Assembly: GCF_004379255.2 (NCBI RefSeq)
Contig: NC_056052.1
Location: forward strand, 11,711,708 to 11,775,707
Direction: 5' to 3'
DNA length: 64,000 nucleotides
Origin: Salvia splendens
Taxonomy: Eukaryota; Streptophyta; Magnoliopsida; Lamiales; Lamiaceae
Shown here: positions 1 through 10,988 of the stretch, in pieces
Position numbering within the stretch: position 1 is the first letter of the stretch
Layout of the letters: each line of letters begins with the position of its first letter
Notes under the pieces: generated by a model
The model's database searches: none
What the model was told of the DNA's origin: nothing
Seen by the model: only the letters and a program-made list of their open reading frames with translations
Translations under genes and position numbers: made by a program

Positions 1-311
1 TTACTTCAACCGATGGTATTTTTGTCAAATTACATTTATAGTTTATTACTTCATCCCGTAGATTTATTACTTCATTCCAATAGTTAATTACTTCATTCCA
101 GTAGATTATTACTTCATTCCACTTTGAATTTGAATTTGAATTTGTTTAACCTTTTTACAAAATTTAAAGCGAATAGACCGTGTGAAGTGTTTTCAAAATG
201 GAGCGTTTATTCTTTATTATGATGTATGTCAATGTTGATGAAGTTATAACCTCATTTAATAAGGTAATGAACTGAAGTAATAACCCAATTGAAATTCAAG
301 GTAGTTCAAAT
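1..311. other. AT-rich stretch with short TTACTTCATTCC-type repeats
   Basis: No gene is visible. The first 120 bases repeat the phrase ttacttcattcc several times with small changes. Related phrases (ttcattaaatg, aacttcatcaa) return at 800-960. These are degenerate minisatellite remnants, probably the interior of the same gene-capturing transposon that carries the PIN fragment at 1140-1723, whose right end lies near 1869. The left end of that element is outside the window or not recognisable. Confidence 0.4.
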
Positions 312-793
312 CAGTGGCGGATCCATGTGAGAACAAATGGGAACAACTGTACCTCCAAAACAAATTCGTATATATGGTGTAGTGGTGTATTTCTCCGGCT
401 TTCATAGTGGAGGCTAGGGTTCGATACTCATCACTAGTAGCGAGCGCCTTCTTCATTTTCCAACATATTTGTATCTTCAAATCTTGCATTTTTTATATCA
501 TTACTTGTCTTTTTAAATGTTCTAAAATGCTTTTGAAAAGGGAAATCTATCTACTGCAGTATATATTTAATTCTTCTGTTTACAAATATTCGATAGGATT
601 CAAAACCAACACAATTCATGCACATTCATTTTTCTATTTGTTTCAAAAAATTGGACGCTTTTTTTTTTACAATTTTAGTTTTTTAATATTTAATAAATTT
701 TGATTCTCTTCTCGTGCATGTTTTTAATAAATTTTGACGCTCGTTATAATTATTTATCGTACCCCCAAATGAAAAATCCCGGAGTCGCCACTG
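312..793. mobile_element. hAT-type MITE with 8-bp target duplication
   Basis: The element begins CAGTGGCGGATCC and ends with the inverted form GGAGTCGCCACTG, so the outer CAGTGGCG is perfectly inverted. It is flanked on both sides by GTTCAAAT (304-311 and 794-801), an exact 8-bp target duplication. Terminal CAGTG-type repeats with 8-bp duplications are the mark of the hAT superfamily. The 482-bp interior is AT-rich with no transposase, so it is non-autonomous. Removing it rejoins the AT-rich repeat on either side. The boundaries are read directly from the sequence. Confidence 0.85.
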
Positions 794-1139
794 GTTCAAA
801 TTACTTCATTAAATGTGGTCGTAACTTCATCAATTACGTTATTTAGTTCATTACAACTATAATTCTTCACGAACGACACATACAACACAGTTCAGTTCAT
901 ATAACTTCATTACTTGAAATTATAACTTCATCAAGTACGTTATTTTGTTCATTACAATTATAATTCTTTGCAAACTATGCATATACTCCATCTATTCTTT
1001 TCCACTCAGAAATTCCTTCAATTAACCACGACGATTTCCACCAGAAATCGTCCAAAATCAAACCAGACCCGACAATATATGCATTTCTTTTTCGAGCAAT
1101 TCTCCCAAGTAGTATTATATTTTCCACTGTATACAATTT
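794..1139. other. AT-rich sequence with no gene
   Basis: It continues the repeats seen before the hAT insertion: variants of aacttcatcaa and ttcattacaa at 820-960. From about 990 to 1130 the composition is more balanced, but no protein match is recognised on either strand. Confidence 0.3.
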
Positions 1140-1723
1140 TCCGATCTGGAACTCGTGGATTTCCTGACATTGACATGAAGCTTCCCACCCTCGCCAACTT
1201 CAACCTGCGTCTCCAGTGGCTCTTTCCCATCCAGCGAAATGACATCCGTGTCGACGAGAAAGGAGATGATTGAAGCAGTGATGTCGGGGAAATGCTCGGA
1301 GATTAAGGATCGGGCGCCGCGGTACTCGAAGAGGAAGAGCTTGAGCGTGTACCAGATGATGCACTGGAGGACGACGATCTGGACCATGAGGCTGCCGGAG
1401 TCGGCGCCGTACATGCCTTTGAGCAAGGGGTTGCCCATGACGAGGGTGTTGGGCTGGGTGGAGAGGGAGAAGAGGGTGATGGACAAGTCGAGGGAGGCTC
1501 GGGCGCTGATCCTCGACCAGACGGTGAGGACGATGAGCTTCTGGAGCGTGTCGGTGGCGATGAAGTGGTAGTTCATGGCGTAGGGGTTGTTGGTGGAGAT
1601 GAAGTGGAAGGAGAGGAGAGGGACGGCGAAGAGGGCGACAAAGCGGTTGACGCCGGAGCACTGGTCGGGGGTGAAGATTTTCTACCATTTGACGGAGCCG
1701 TAGGCGAGGATCATGGCGACGTA
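1140..1723 (-). pseudogene. PIN-type auxin efflux carrier fragment (N-terminal region)
   Basis: Reading the minus strand from 1723 gives the first transmembrane block of a PIN auxin exporter. It starts at YVAMILAYGSVKW, continues through the DQCSGVNRF and [10 protein letters not shown] motifs, then [13 protein letters not shown] and [17 protein letters not shown], and ends in the early central loop ([15 protein letters not shown]). PIN proteins move auxin out of cells at the plasma membrane. The copy lacks its start and everything after the early loop. It also has a TAG stop at 1682-1684 where the family has the second Trp of KWW. The GC-rich composition contrasts with its surroundings. It most likely is a captured exon piece inside the transposon ending near 1869. 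Confidence 0.9.
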
Positions 1724-1869
1724 ATTCCAAAACTAACCTTTTGGCAATTTGATTGAATAAAAAAATAGATAAGTTTTAATTTTTAATAACCATTAAATGT
1801 GATTAATGGGTGAATGAGATTTGGTCTCTAGTTCGATCTTTAAAATTGGTTCGACATTGATCACAACTA
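1724..1869. mobile_element. Right terminus of a Pack-type TIR element (Pack-Z)
   Basis: The last about 70 bases (ggtctctagtt ... ttgatcac then tatata) are a diverged copy of the right ends of Pack-A (14691), Pack-B (18009) and Pack-C (22510), which read ttgttctctagttata ... tttgatca then tatata. This suggests that the PIN fragment lies in a fourth member of that family. The left end is not seen, so the extent is inferred. A (TA)n tract follows, as at every other joint in this region. Confidence 0.55.
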
Positions 1870-1887
1870 TATATATATATATGTGTG

Positions 1888-1985
1888 TGTGCATTATAAT
1901 GATAACCCAATTTGTGTGATAACACTATAACTAAATCTCCACCACACATTTTTCAAATATGTGGTCTAGATTTAATCTAACAAAA
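1888..1985 (+). repeat. Left terminal inverted repeat of ULP-MULE-1
   Basis: It pairs with the reverse complement of 10883-10990. Shared blocks, in order, are gcattataatgataaccc, cactataactaaatct versus cctataactaaatct, ccacacattttt and gtggtctagatt. The same end begins the partial element at 22537. The first few bases merge into a tgtgtg tract, so the exact start is uncertain by a few bases. Confidence 0.75.
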
Positions 1986-2182
1986 CTATCATTTTATCAA
2001 ATAAAACTATCATATTTCGGTTATATAAGGGCAAAATTGTCATTTCGTTATAAAATTGGGCGCATAAAAAGAAAACATGAACTAAACGCTGCATTCAATT
2101 TCTCTCACACTCAAACCCTCTGAATCTCATTCAAACCCTTGCTTCTTCAGTTTCGAAGGAAAAACCATCCAAATTCTGGAAT

Positions 2183-2290
2183 ATGACGACGGAAAACGAT
2201 CAAGCATCATCGAAGAAAGGGTGGATGAAGTTTTTTACTTATTTCACTTTTGTTTTTGCTCGATTTTATCATTTTTCCAGCGATTCTCGT
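2183..2290 (+). other. Possible first exon of the MULE-encoded gene
   Basis: A pyrimidine-rich leader (2100-2180) precedes an ATG at 2183 that opens MTTENDQASSKKGWMK before running into a non-coding, T-rich stretch. The layout (leader, start codon, short coding run just inside a TIR) is what a MULE promoter and first exon would look like. No family match is recognised and no splice partner can be shown. Between 2290 and 2530 there is no gene. Confidence 0.25.
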
Positions 2291-3879
2291 TTTTTTTAGA
2301 TTCTATAGTTTTTAAGTGTAGATTTAGAGTTACATATGACAGCATGATGAATTTACTTTGAATTTACTACACACTTGAGTTTGTATCATCAATTCATATC
2401 TTATTCCATATTATTGTGTACAGCAGTATTGCAAATTCGAAACAGTTTATTTGAGTGCTGATTTTGTGAGTAGTGTTTTGTCCTACTTAAGTGACAAGTT
2501 ATGTTCTCTCTGCTGTTTTGAACTCACTGAAATTTAGCAAATGATAGTTTCAGAAGGTAAAATGATGGTTGCACTTGATAAAATGATGGTTTCAGAGGAT
2601 AAAATGATAGTTTCAGAAGGTAAAATGATAGTTTTAGGGGATAAAATGATAGTTGCACTTGATAAAATGATGGTTTCAGGGGATAAAATGATGGTTTCAG
2701 GGATAAAATGATAGTTCAATCCTTTAAAAGTTTGGATTTGTCAAAAGTTCAATCCTTTCAAAAGTATCATTTTATCAACTCAGAGTATCATTCTATCAAG
2801 CAAAACTATCATTTTATGCAGTAAACCTAACATTTATAAACAAAAACTATCATTTTATCAACTCAAGAGTATCATTTTATCGGCAAAAGTATCAATTTAT
2901 CAACTCAGAGTATCATTCTATGAAGCAAAACTATCATTTTATGCAGTAAACCTAACATTTATAAGCCAAAAGTATCATCTTAACTACCAATCATTGGCTT
3001 CAAAGCATCATCACAAATAGGAATGTACATACCTACAAATCAGTAAAAGTATCATTTTATCAACTCAGAGTATCATTTTATGCGGCAAAACTATCATTTT
3101 ATGCAGTAAACATAACATTTATAAGCCAAAAGTATCATTTTATCAACTCAGAGTATCATTCTATCGGCAAAAGTATCATTTTATCAACTCAGAGTATCAT
3201 TCTATGAAGCAAAACTATCATTTTATGCAGTAAACATAAGATTTATAAGCCAAAAGTATCATTTTATCACTCATAGTATCATTCTATCCGGCAAAACTAT
3301 CATTTTATCAACTCAGAATATCATTCTATCGGCAAAAGTATCATTTTATCAACTAAGAGTATCATTCTATCAAGCAAAACTATCATTTTATGCAGTAAAC
3401 CTAACATTTATAAGCCAAAAGTATCATCTTAACTACCAATCATTGGGTTCAAAGCATTATCATAAACAAGAATGTACATACCTACAAATCAGTAAAAGTA
3501 TCATTTTATCAACTCAGAGTATCATTCTATGCGGCAAAACTATTATTTTATGCAGTAAACCTAACATTTATAAGCCAAAAGTATCATTTTATTAACTCAG
3601 AGTATCATTCTATCCGGCAAAAAGTATCATTTTATCAACTCAGAGTATCATTCTATCCGGCAAAACTATCATTTTATCAACTCAGAGTATCATTCTATCG
3701 GCAAAAGTATCATTTTATCAACTCAGAGTATCATTCTATCAAGCAAAACTATCATTTTATGTAGTAAACCTAACATTTATAAGCCAAAAGTATCATCTTA
3801 ACTACCAATCATTGAGTTCAAAGCATCATCACAAACAGGAATGTACATACCTACAAATCAGTAAAAGTATCATTTTATC

Positions 3880-4640
3880 AAGCAAAACACATCACTCCTA
3901 TTCGGATTTTACTTCACTCTTGTTCACAAAACACTAGTTCCTTATTCAGCGAAGTAAATAGATACAACACAACAGTGAATTAAATAGTAAACAAGATATT
4001 AATGTACAATAAGTACTTGCTATTGAACATTACTATACCATATGTGCCTACATAGATAATAATAATTTAGAATAAAAACAATTAGTGAATATAACAAAGA
4101 ATCAATTGTGTTCAGCATTTACCAAATCTACATCGCCCCATTTGAAATACGGAATTTGTTCAACCTCAGTTTGTAAATTGTCACAGAATCTATCAATTAG
4201 AAACATGAGGTCGACCCCATCAGGCAGGTGAACAATTGTATACAGCTGAAAGATGAGACAAGTCAAATTTGGATGGAAATAATTCACTTTGTGTCCTGTT
4301 TTATAGAACTAATGAACTGTGTATTGTGTACAATAGTGAAGTGAAATCAGAATAAGAGTGAAGTGTTTTATAAATAAGAAATAAGAGTGAAGTGTTTTAT
4401 AAACAAGAGTGAAGTAAAATCGAAGTAAGAGTGATGTGTTTTGTGAACAAGAGTTAAGTGAAATCGAAGTAAGAGTGATGTATTCTGTGAACAAGAGTGA
4501 AGTGTTTTATGAACAAGAGTGATGTGTTTTCTGAACAAGAGTGAAGTGAAATCAGAATATAGTGCATATATACTTATGAAGTTTAAATATCATATAGTGA
4601 AATGAATATGATTAGTAGTGAAGTAAACATGCTTTATAAT
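3880..4640. repeat. Interruption carrying a 44-bp-family minisatellite
   Basis: 4330-4560 repeats agagtgaagtgaaatc..gaagtaagagtgatgtgttttgtgaacaa. This is recognisably the same repeat family as the arrays in Pack-A (11830-12505) and Pack-C (20490-21345). Its presence inside an element with unrelated TIRs links the two transposon types. 3960-4100 is AT-rich without a gene. Confidence 0.7.
4102..4260 (-). other. Possible captured exon, unidentified
   Basis: On the minus strand a run of good coding character follows a plausible splice acceptor (tctttcag). It reads LYTIVHLPDGVDLMFLIDRF and continues to a stop after DVDLVNAEHN. It is less AT-rich than the arrays beside it. I do not recognise the family. 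It could be a transduplicated host exon or part of the MULE's own gene. Confidence 0.3.
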
Positions 4641-5523
4641 GAACATATATCATCCAATAAATTTTTCAAAATTTATATTATTCTTACGGATGGGTATGTT
4701 GTGAAAAAGAGGCGCCTTGATGAAGATAGAGCCATGTATTCTTCCATATTATTCAAATAAGAAGCAAATGCACTGATCGGGAAAAACTATCATTTTATTT
4801 ATGCAGTAAACCTAACATTTATAAGCCAAAAGTATCATTTTATCAACTCAGAGTATCTTTCTATGAAGCAAAACTATCATTTTATGCAGTAAACCTAACA
4901 TTTATAAGCCAAAAGTATCATCTTAACTACCAATCATTGGCTTCAAAGCATTATCACAAACAGGAATGTACATACCTACAAATCAGTAAAAGTATCAATT
5001 TATCAACTCAGAGTATCATTCTATGCGGCAAAACTATCATTTTATAAACCAAAAGTATCATTTTATCAACTCAGAGTATCATTCTATCCGGCAAAACTAT
5101 CATTTTATCAACTCAGAGTATCATTCTATTCGGCAAAACTATCATTTTATTAACTCAGAGTATCATTGTATGCAGGAATGTACATACCTACAAATCAATA
5201 AAACTATCATTTTATCAGCTCAGAGTATCATTCTATCCGGCAAAACTATTATTTTATCAACTCAGAGTATCATTCTATCCGGCAAAACTATCATTTTATC
5301 AACTCAGAGTATCATTCTATCCGACAAAAGTATCATTTTATCAACTCAGAGTATCATTCTATCCGGTAAAACTATCATTTTATATAGTACACCTAACATT
5401 TATAAGCCAAAAGTATCATCTTATCAACTCAGATTTATCAACTCAGATTATCAACTCAGATTATATTCGACACCACTATTACAAAACAATAGTATCAAGT
5501 CATACAATTTACAATTACAACTA

Positions 5524-5751
5524 CTAGTTCTCTTTAGGGGGTTTAAATTCTCTAATCATCTTTTCAACATCGATTTCCCCTTTTTTGCTATCATTCTGAA
5601 ACTTCTGCTGTATATTTGTAAATGTCTCAAAAGCCTTCTTGTTTGTATCTCCAACAAGCAATGGTTCAGTATATTTGGCACGGAGTTTTATGAAAGCCTC
5701 TGTCCCCTTCTTCGTTAAACTAGAATTCCAATTACGAACAGGACCACCCAT
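5524..5751 (-). pseudogene. Ulp1-like protease C-terminal fragment, inverted copy
   Basis: The minus-strand reading starts MGGPVRNWNSSLTKKG and ends EFKPPKEN, matching the C-terminal 75 residues of the two plus-strand Ulp1 fragments at 6559-6897 and 8557-8895, with a few substitutions (V for I, K for N, R for H, P for A). It lacks the catalytic-cysteine segment. It marks the point where the minisatellite arms switch orientation. Together with the plus copy about 0.9 kb away it makes an inverted repeat of about 230 bp with protein-coding homology. Confidence 0.75.
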
Positions 5752-5951
5752 ATTATGTATTGTGCCGATTATGTGTTAAGATGATACTTTTGGCTTATAA
5801 ATTTTAGGTTTGCAGCATAAAATGATAGTTTTGTCGGATACAATGACATTCTGAGTTTATAAAATTATACTTTTTCTGATGATAGTTTTTTCTAATAAAA
5901 TGATACTCTGAGTTGATAAAATGATACTTTTACTGATATGTAGGTTTGTAC

Positions 5952-6140
5952 ATTCCTGTTTGTGATGATGCTTTGAAGCCAATGATTGGTATGAAATTCA
6001 ATACATTAGTAGAAGCATCTGGTTTCTATGAACACTACGTTCAGTTGGTTTTGGCATTCGTAAACTAGGCAACAAATCAGTTCATGGTATTATTAAGTGG
6101 CAGTATTTGGCTTGCAGCAGACACGGCTTGCATCCGATAA
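5952..6140 (+). pseudogene. FAR1/FHY3-type DNA-binding domain fragment, copy 1 (frameshifted)
   Basis: It matches copy 2 at 7950-8153 (YIPVCDDALKPMIGMKF, then GFYEHYA and VGFGIRKLGNKS). The pattern GM.F.t...A..FY..YA...GF.IR is that of the FAR1 domain found in FHY3/FAR1 transcription factors and in their MULE relatives. Relative to copy 2, four bases (tgcc) are missing after gaacacta near 6038, which destroys the frame inside the domain. It is therefore non-functional here. Confidence 0.7.
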
Positions 6141-6558
6141 AATGATATTGCTGACTGATAGAATGATACTTTGTGTTGATAAAATGATACTTTTGTTTAT
6201 AAATGTTAGATTTACTGCATAAAATGATAGTTTTGACTGATAGAATGATACTCTGAGTTGATAAAATGATACTTTTGCCGATAGAATGATACTCTGAATT
6301 TTGCGGGATAAAATGACAAAAGATACTCTGAGCCGATAAAATGATATTTCTGACTGATAGAATGATACTTTGAATTGATAAAATGATACTTTTGTTTATA
6401 AAATGATACATTCGTCATAAAATGAAACTTTAACTTGATATAATGATAATCTAACCTTATAAAATGATATATACGCTGAAGAAATGGCATATAAGCTGAT
6501 AAAATGACAAAAAATGATAAAATGATAATTTTGCCGGATAGATGGAGTTAATCCATCA

Positions 6559-6897
6559 ATGGAGAGAATTGTCAAAATGTCAAAAACCAGACACATGACT
6601 TTGCCATGGCAGAACGATACAAATAAAGTTGACTGTGGAATTTATGTGATGAGCCATATGGAGACTTACATGGGTGGTCCTATTCGTAATTGGAATTCTA
6701 GTTTAACGAATAAGGGGACAGAGGCTTTCATAAAACTCCATGCCAAATATACTGAAGCATTGCTTGTTGGAGATACAAACAAGAAGGCTTTTGAGACATT
6801 TACAAATATACAGCAGAAGTTTCAGAATGATAGCAAAAAAGGAGAAATCGATGTTGAAAAGATGATTAGAGAATTTAAACCCCCTAAAGAGAACTAG
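6559..6897 (+). pseudogene. Ulp1-like (C48) cysteine protease fragment, copy 1
   Basis: This open frame of 112 codons carries the catalytic-cysteine segment of the Ulp1 SUMO-protease family: LPWQNDTNKVDCGIYVMSHM, with Cys in the DCG motif at about residue 27. The His and Asp that complete the catalytic triad lie upstream in intact proteins and are absent. The frame emerges from minisatellite DNA, so this is a 5'-truncated piece. In plants, ULP-like genes are known passengers of Mutator-like elements. The downstream 85 residues match the inverted copy at 5524-5751. It is unlikely to be an active enzyme. Confidence 0.8.
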
Positions 6898-7949
6898 TAG
6901 TTGTAATTGTAAATTGTATGACTTGATACTATTGTTTTGTAATAGTGGTGTCGAATATAATCTGAGTTGATAATCTGAGTTGATAAATCTGAGTTGATAA
7001 AATGATACTTTTGGCTTATATATGTTAGGTTTACTGCATACAATGATAGTATTGCCTGATACAATAATACTCTGAGTTGATAAAATGATACTTTTGATTG
7101 ATAAAATGATACTTTTGATTGATAAAATGATACTTTTTACTGATAAAATGATAAAATGATATATGTTAGGTTTATTGCATAGAATGATAGTTTTGTCGGA
7201 TAGAATGATACCCTGAGTTGATAAAATGATAATTTTGACTTATAAAATGATAAAATGATATATGTTAGGTTTATTGCATATAATGATAGTTTTGCCGGAA
7301 TCTATCATTTTATCGCGTAGAATGATATATGTTAGGTTTATTGCATAGAATGATACTCTGAGTTGATAAAATGATACTTTTGACTGAGTTGATAAAATGA
7401 TATTTTTGACTGATAAAATGATAAAATTATAAAATGATATATGTTAGGCTTATTGCATAGAATGATAGTTTTGCCGGATAGAATGATACTCTGAGTTGAT
7501 AAAATGATACTTTTGACTGATAAAATGATAAAATGATACTTTTGACTGATAAAATGATAAAATGATATATGTTAGGTTTATTGCATAGAATGACAGTTTT
7601 GCCGGATAGAATGATAATCTGAGTTGATAAAATGATACTTTTGGCTTATAAAATGATAAAATGATATATCTTAGGTTTACTGCATACAATGATAGTTTTT
7701 CGGATAGAATGATACTGTGAGTTGATAAAATGGTACTTTTTGACTGACTGATAAAATGATAAAATGATATATGTTAGGTTTATTGCATAGAATAATAGTT
7801 TTGCCGGATAGAATGATACTCTGAGTTGATAAAATGATACTTTTTGACTGATTGATAAAATGATAAAATGATACTTTTTCTGATGATAGTTTTTTCTAAT
7901 AAAATGATATTCTGAGTTGATAAAATGATACTTTTACTGATATGTAGGT

Positions 7950-8153
7950 TTGTACATTCCTGTTTGTGATGATGCTTTGAAGCCAATGATTGGTATGAAA
8001 TTCAATACCTTAGTAGAAGCATCTGGTTTCTATGAACACTATGCCCGTTCAGTTGGTTTTGGCATTCGTAAACTGGGCAACAAATCAGTTCATGGTATTA
8101 TTAAGTGGCAGTATTTGGCTTGCAGCAGACAAGGCTTGCATCCGATAAAATGA
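7950..8153 (+). pseudogene. FAR1/FHY3-type DNA-binding domain fragment, copy 2
   Basis: The open frame reads MYIPVCDDALKPMIGMKF and continues through ASGFYEHYARSVGFGIRK and KWQYLACSRQG, then runs into minisatellite. This is the N-terminal WRKY-GCM1-like zinc-binding part of FAR1 proteins (the Cys of LACSRQG fits the domain's first Cys), but the remaining Cys and His ligands are cut off. FAR1 domains bind promoters in far-red light signalling and occur in MULE transposases. Here it is a partial copy. Confidence 0.7.
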
Positions 8154-8556
8154 TATTGTTGACTGATAGAATGATACTTTGTGTTGATAAAATAATACTT
8201 TTGTTTATAAATGTTAGATTTACTGCATAAAATGATAGTTTTGACTGATAGAATGATACTCTGAGTTGATAAAATGATACTTTTGCCGATAGAATGATAC
8301 TCTGAATTTTGCGGGATAAAATGACAAAAGATACTCTGAGCCGATAAAATGATATTTCTGACTGATAGAATGATACTTTGAATTGATAAAATGATACTTT
8401 TGTTTATAAAATGATACATTCGTCATAAAATGAAACTTTAACCTGATAAAATGACAATCTAACCTTATAAAATGATATATAAGCTGAAGAAATGGCATAT
8501 AAGCTGATAAAATGATAAAATGATAGTTTTGCCGGATAGATGGAGTTAATCCATCA

Positions 8557-8895
8557 ATGGAGAGAATTGTCAAAATGTCAAAAACCAGACACATGACTTT
8601 GCCATGGCAGAACGATACAAATAAAGTTGACTGTGGAATTTATGTGATGAGCCATATGGAGACTTACATGGGTGGTCCTATTCGTAATTGGAATTCTAGT
8701 TTAACGAATAAGGGGACAGAGGCTTTCATAAAACTCCATGCCAAATATACTGAAGCATTGCTTGTTGGAGATACAAACAAGAAGGCTTTTGAGACATTTA
8801 CAAATATACAGCAGAAGTTTCAGAATGATAGCAAAAAAGGAGAAATCGATGTTGAAAAGATGATTAGAGAATTTAAACCCCCTAAAGAGAACTAG
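8557..8895 (+). pseudogene. Ulp1-like (C48) cysteine protease fragment, copy 2
   Basis: Its translation is identical over all 112 residues to the copy at 6559-6897, including the DCGIYVMSHMETY catalytic-cysteine segment and the EFKPPKEN end. It is the second half of the 2-kb tandem duplication. The same limits apply: no His/Asp part, 5' truncated, embedded in repeat. Confidence 0.8.
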
Positions 8896-10645
8896 TAGTT
8901 GTAATTGTAAATTGTATGAATTGATACTATTGTTTTGTAATAGTGGTGTCGAATATAATCTGAGTTCATAATCTGAGTTGATAAATCTGAGTTGATAAAA
9001 TGATACTTTTGGCTTATATATGTTAGGTTTACTGCATACAATGATAGTATTGCCTGATACAATAATACTCTGAGTTGATAAAATGATACTTTTGATTGAT
9101 AAAATGATACTTTTTACTGATAAAATGATAAAATGATATATGTTAGGTTTATTGCATAGAATGATAGTTTCGTCGGATAGAATGATACTCTGAGTTGATA
9201 AAATGATAATTTTGACTTATAAAATGATAAAATGATATATGTTAGGTTTATTGCATATAATGATAGTTTTGCCGGAATCTATCATTTTATCGCGTAGAAT
9301 GATATATGTTAGGTTTATTGGATAGAATGATACTCTGAGTTGATAATATAATACTTTTGACTGAGTTGATAAAATGATATTTTTTACTGATAAAATGATA
9401 AAATGATATATGTTATGTTTATTGCATAGAATGATAGTTTTGCCGGATAGAATGATACTCTGAGTTGATAAAATGATACTTTTGACTGATAAAATGATAA
9501 AATGATACTTTTGACTGATAAAATGATAAAATGATATATGTTAGGTTTATTGCATAGAATGATAGTTTTGCCGGATAGAATGATAATCTAAGTTGATAAA
9601 ATGATAATTTTGGCTTATATATGTTAGGTTTACTGCATACAATGATAGTTTTGCCGGATAGAATGATACTCTGAGTTGATAAAATGATAGTTTAGACTGA
9701 TAAAATGATACTTTTGACTGATAAAATGATAAAATGATATATGTTAGGTTTATTGCATAGAATGACAGTTTTGCCGGATAGAATGATAATCTGAGTTGAT
9801 AAAATGATACTTTTGGCTTATAAAATGATAAAATGATATATCTTAGGTTTACTGCATACAATGATAGTTTTTCGGATAGAATGATACTGTGAGTTGATAA
9901 AATGGTACTTTTTGACTGACTGATAAAATGATAAAATGATATATGTTAGGTTTATTGCATAGAATGATAGTTTTGCCGGATAGAATGATACTCTGAGTTG
10001 ATAAAATGATACTTTTGACTGACTGATAAAATGATAAAATGATATATGTTAGGTTTATTGCATAGAATGATAGTTTTGCCGGATATAATGATACTCTGAG
10101 TTGATAAAATGATACTTTTGACTGACTGATAAAATGATAAAATGATATATGTTAGGTTTATTGCATAGAATGAGAGTTTTGCCGGATAGAATGATACTCT
10201 GAGTTGATAAAATGATACTTTTGACTGACTGATAAAATGATATATGTTAGGTTTATTGCATAGAATGATAGTTTTGCCGGATAGAATGATACTCTGAGTT
10301 GATAAAATGATACTTTTGACTGATAAAATGATAAAATGATATATGTTAGGTTTATTGCATAGAATGATAGTTTTGCCGGATAGAATGATACTCTGAGTTG
10401 ATAAAATGATACTTTCACTAACTAATAAAATGATAAAATAATATATGTTAGGTTTATTGCATAGAATGATAGTTTTGCCGGATAGAATGATACTCTGAGT
10501 TGATAAAATGATACTTTCACTGACTAATAAAATGATAAAATGATGATATATGTTAGGTTTATTGCATAGAATGATAGTTTTGCCAGATAGTATGATACTC
10601 TGAGTTGATAAAATGATACTTTTGACTGATAAAATGATAAAATGA

Positions 10646-10882
10646 TACTTAAATAAGATTTTACATATTTAAATGAGCGAAATTTGTATATCATGGGAAA
10701 TTAGATTTTACGTATAACTGAACCTCATACATACGTGTAACTGAACCTCATACATCTGTATATCATGGGAAATAAGATTTTACGTATTTTAATGAGCGAA
10801 ATCTGGATACGTAAATTTTATCTTGAGTGAAATTCAGAAATTAAATAAGCGAAATGACATATTTACCCTCTGCGCCTTTTTT
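10646..10882. other. Subterminal region of ULP-MULE-1, no gene
   Basis: AT-rich with short direct repeats (tatcatgggaaat, aatgagcgaaat, tgaacctcatacat). The phrases tacgtaaattttatc and gcgaaatgacatatttaccc recur, inverted, at 22660-22700 in the second element, so this is shared subterminal sequence of the family. Confidence 0.5.
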
Positions 10883-10988
10883 ATGAAGGAAAGCTAAGTT
10901 TGAATCTAGACCACGTGATTTTAAAAATGTGTGGTCCAGATTTAGTTATAGGGTTATTACGGAAATTGGGGTTATCATTATAATGCAC

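Larger units (their letters stand above)
2534..5480 (+). repeat. Left minisatellite arm (42-bp unit, TATCATTTTATC orientation)
   Basis: From about 2760 the DNA is built of a 42-bp unit made of two half-units, TATCATTTTATCAACTCAGAG and TATCATTCTATCCGGCAAAAC. They are mixed with a longer phrase (atgcagtaaacctaacatttataagcc). Short pieces of the FAR1 fragment, in minus orientation, recur near 2985, 3435, 3805 and 4930, which gives a higher-order repeat of roughly 370-460 bp in part of the arm. 2534-2720 holds a looser relative in the opposite orientation (gataaaatgatggtttcag). The array is interrupted at 3880-4640 by a different minisatellite. Confidence 0.85.
5861..9890 (+). repeat. 2-kb direct tandem duplication inside ULP-MULE-1
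   Basis: The block from about 5861 to about 7860 (FAR1 fragment, repeats, Ulp1 fragment, repeats) is repeated from about 7861 to about 9890 with an offset of 1998 bases, measured from the two Ulp1 reading frames (6559 and 8557). The two Ulp1 frames translate identically. The FAR1 copies differ by a 4-base gap and a few substitutions. The near-identity points to a recent duplication or to conversion. The outer edges are blurred by the minisatellite. Confidence 0.8.
5770..10645 (-). repeat. Right minisatellite arm (42-bp unit, GATAAAATGATA orientation)
   Basis: It has the same repeat vocabulary as 2760-5480 but reverse-complemented: GTTTTGCCGGATAGAATGATA and CTCTGAGTTGATAAAATGATA, together with ggcttataaatgttaggtttactgcat. 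The arm is about 4.9 kb. Between 7000 and 10640 a variant phrase, aaaatgatatatgttaggtttattgcatag, dominates. A small inverted scrap (ctatcattttatcgcg) sits near 7305 and again near 9285, one in each half of a 2-kb duplication. Confidence 0.85.

Noticed and set aside
1200..1730. Arg/Pro/His-rich 176-residue protein on the minus strand
   Set aside because: A shadow frame of the GC-rich PIN fragment, which has clear family motifs in another frame.
5023..5718. A 231-codon frame as a real repeat-protein gene
   Set aside because: It consists of the 42-bp minisatellite read in an open frame, and similar frames occur throughout both arms in either direction. Only the last part crosses the antisense of the Ulp1 fragment.
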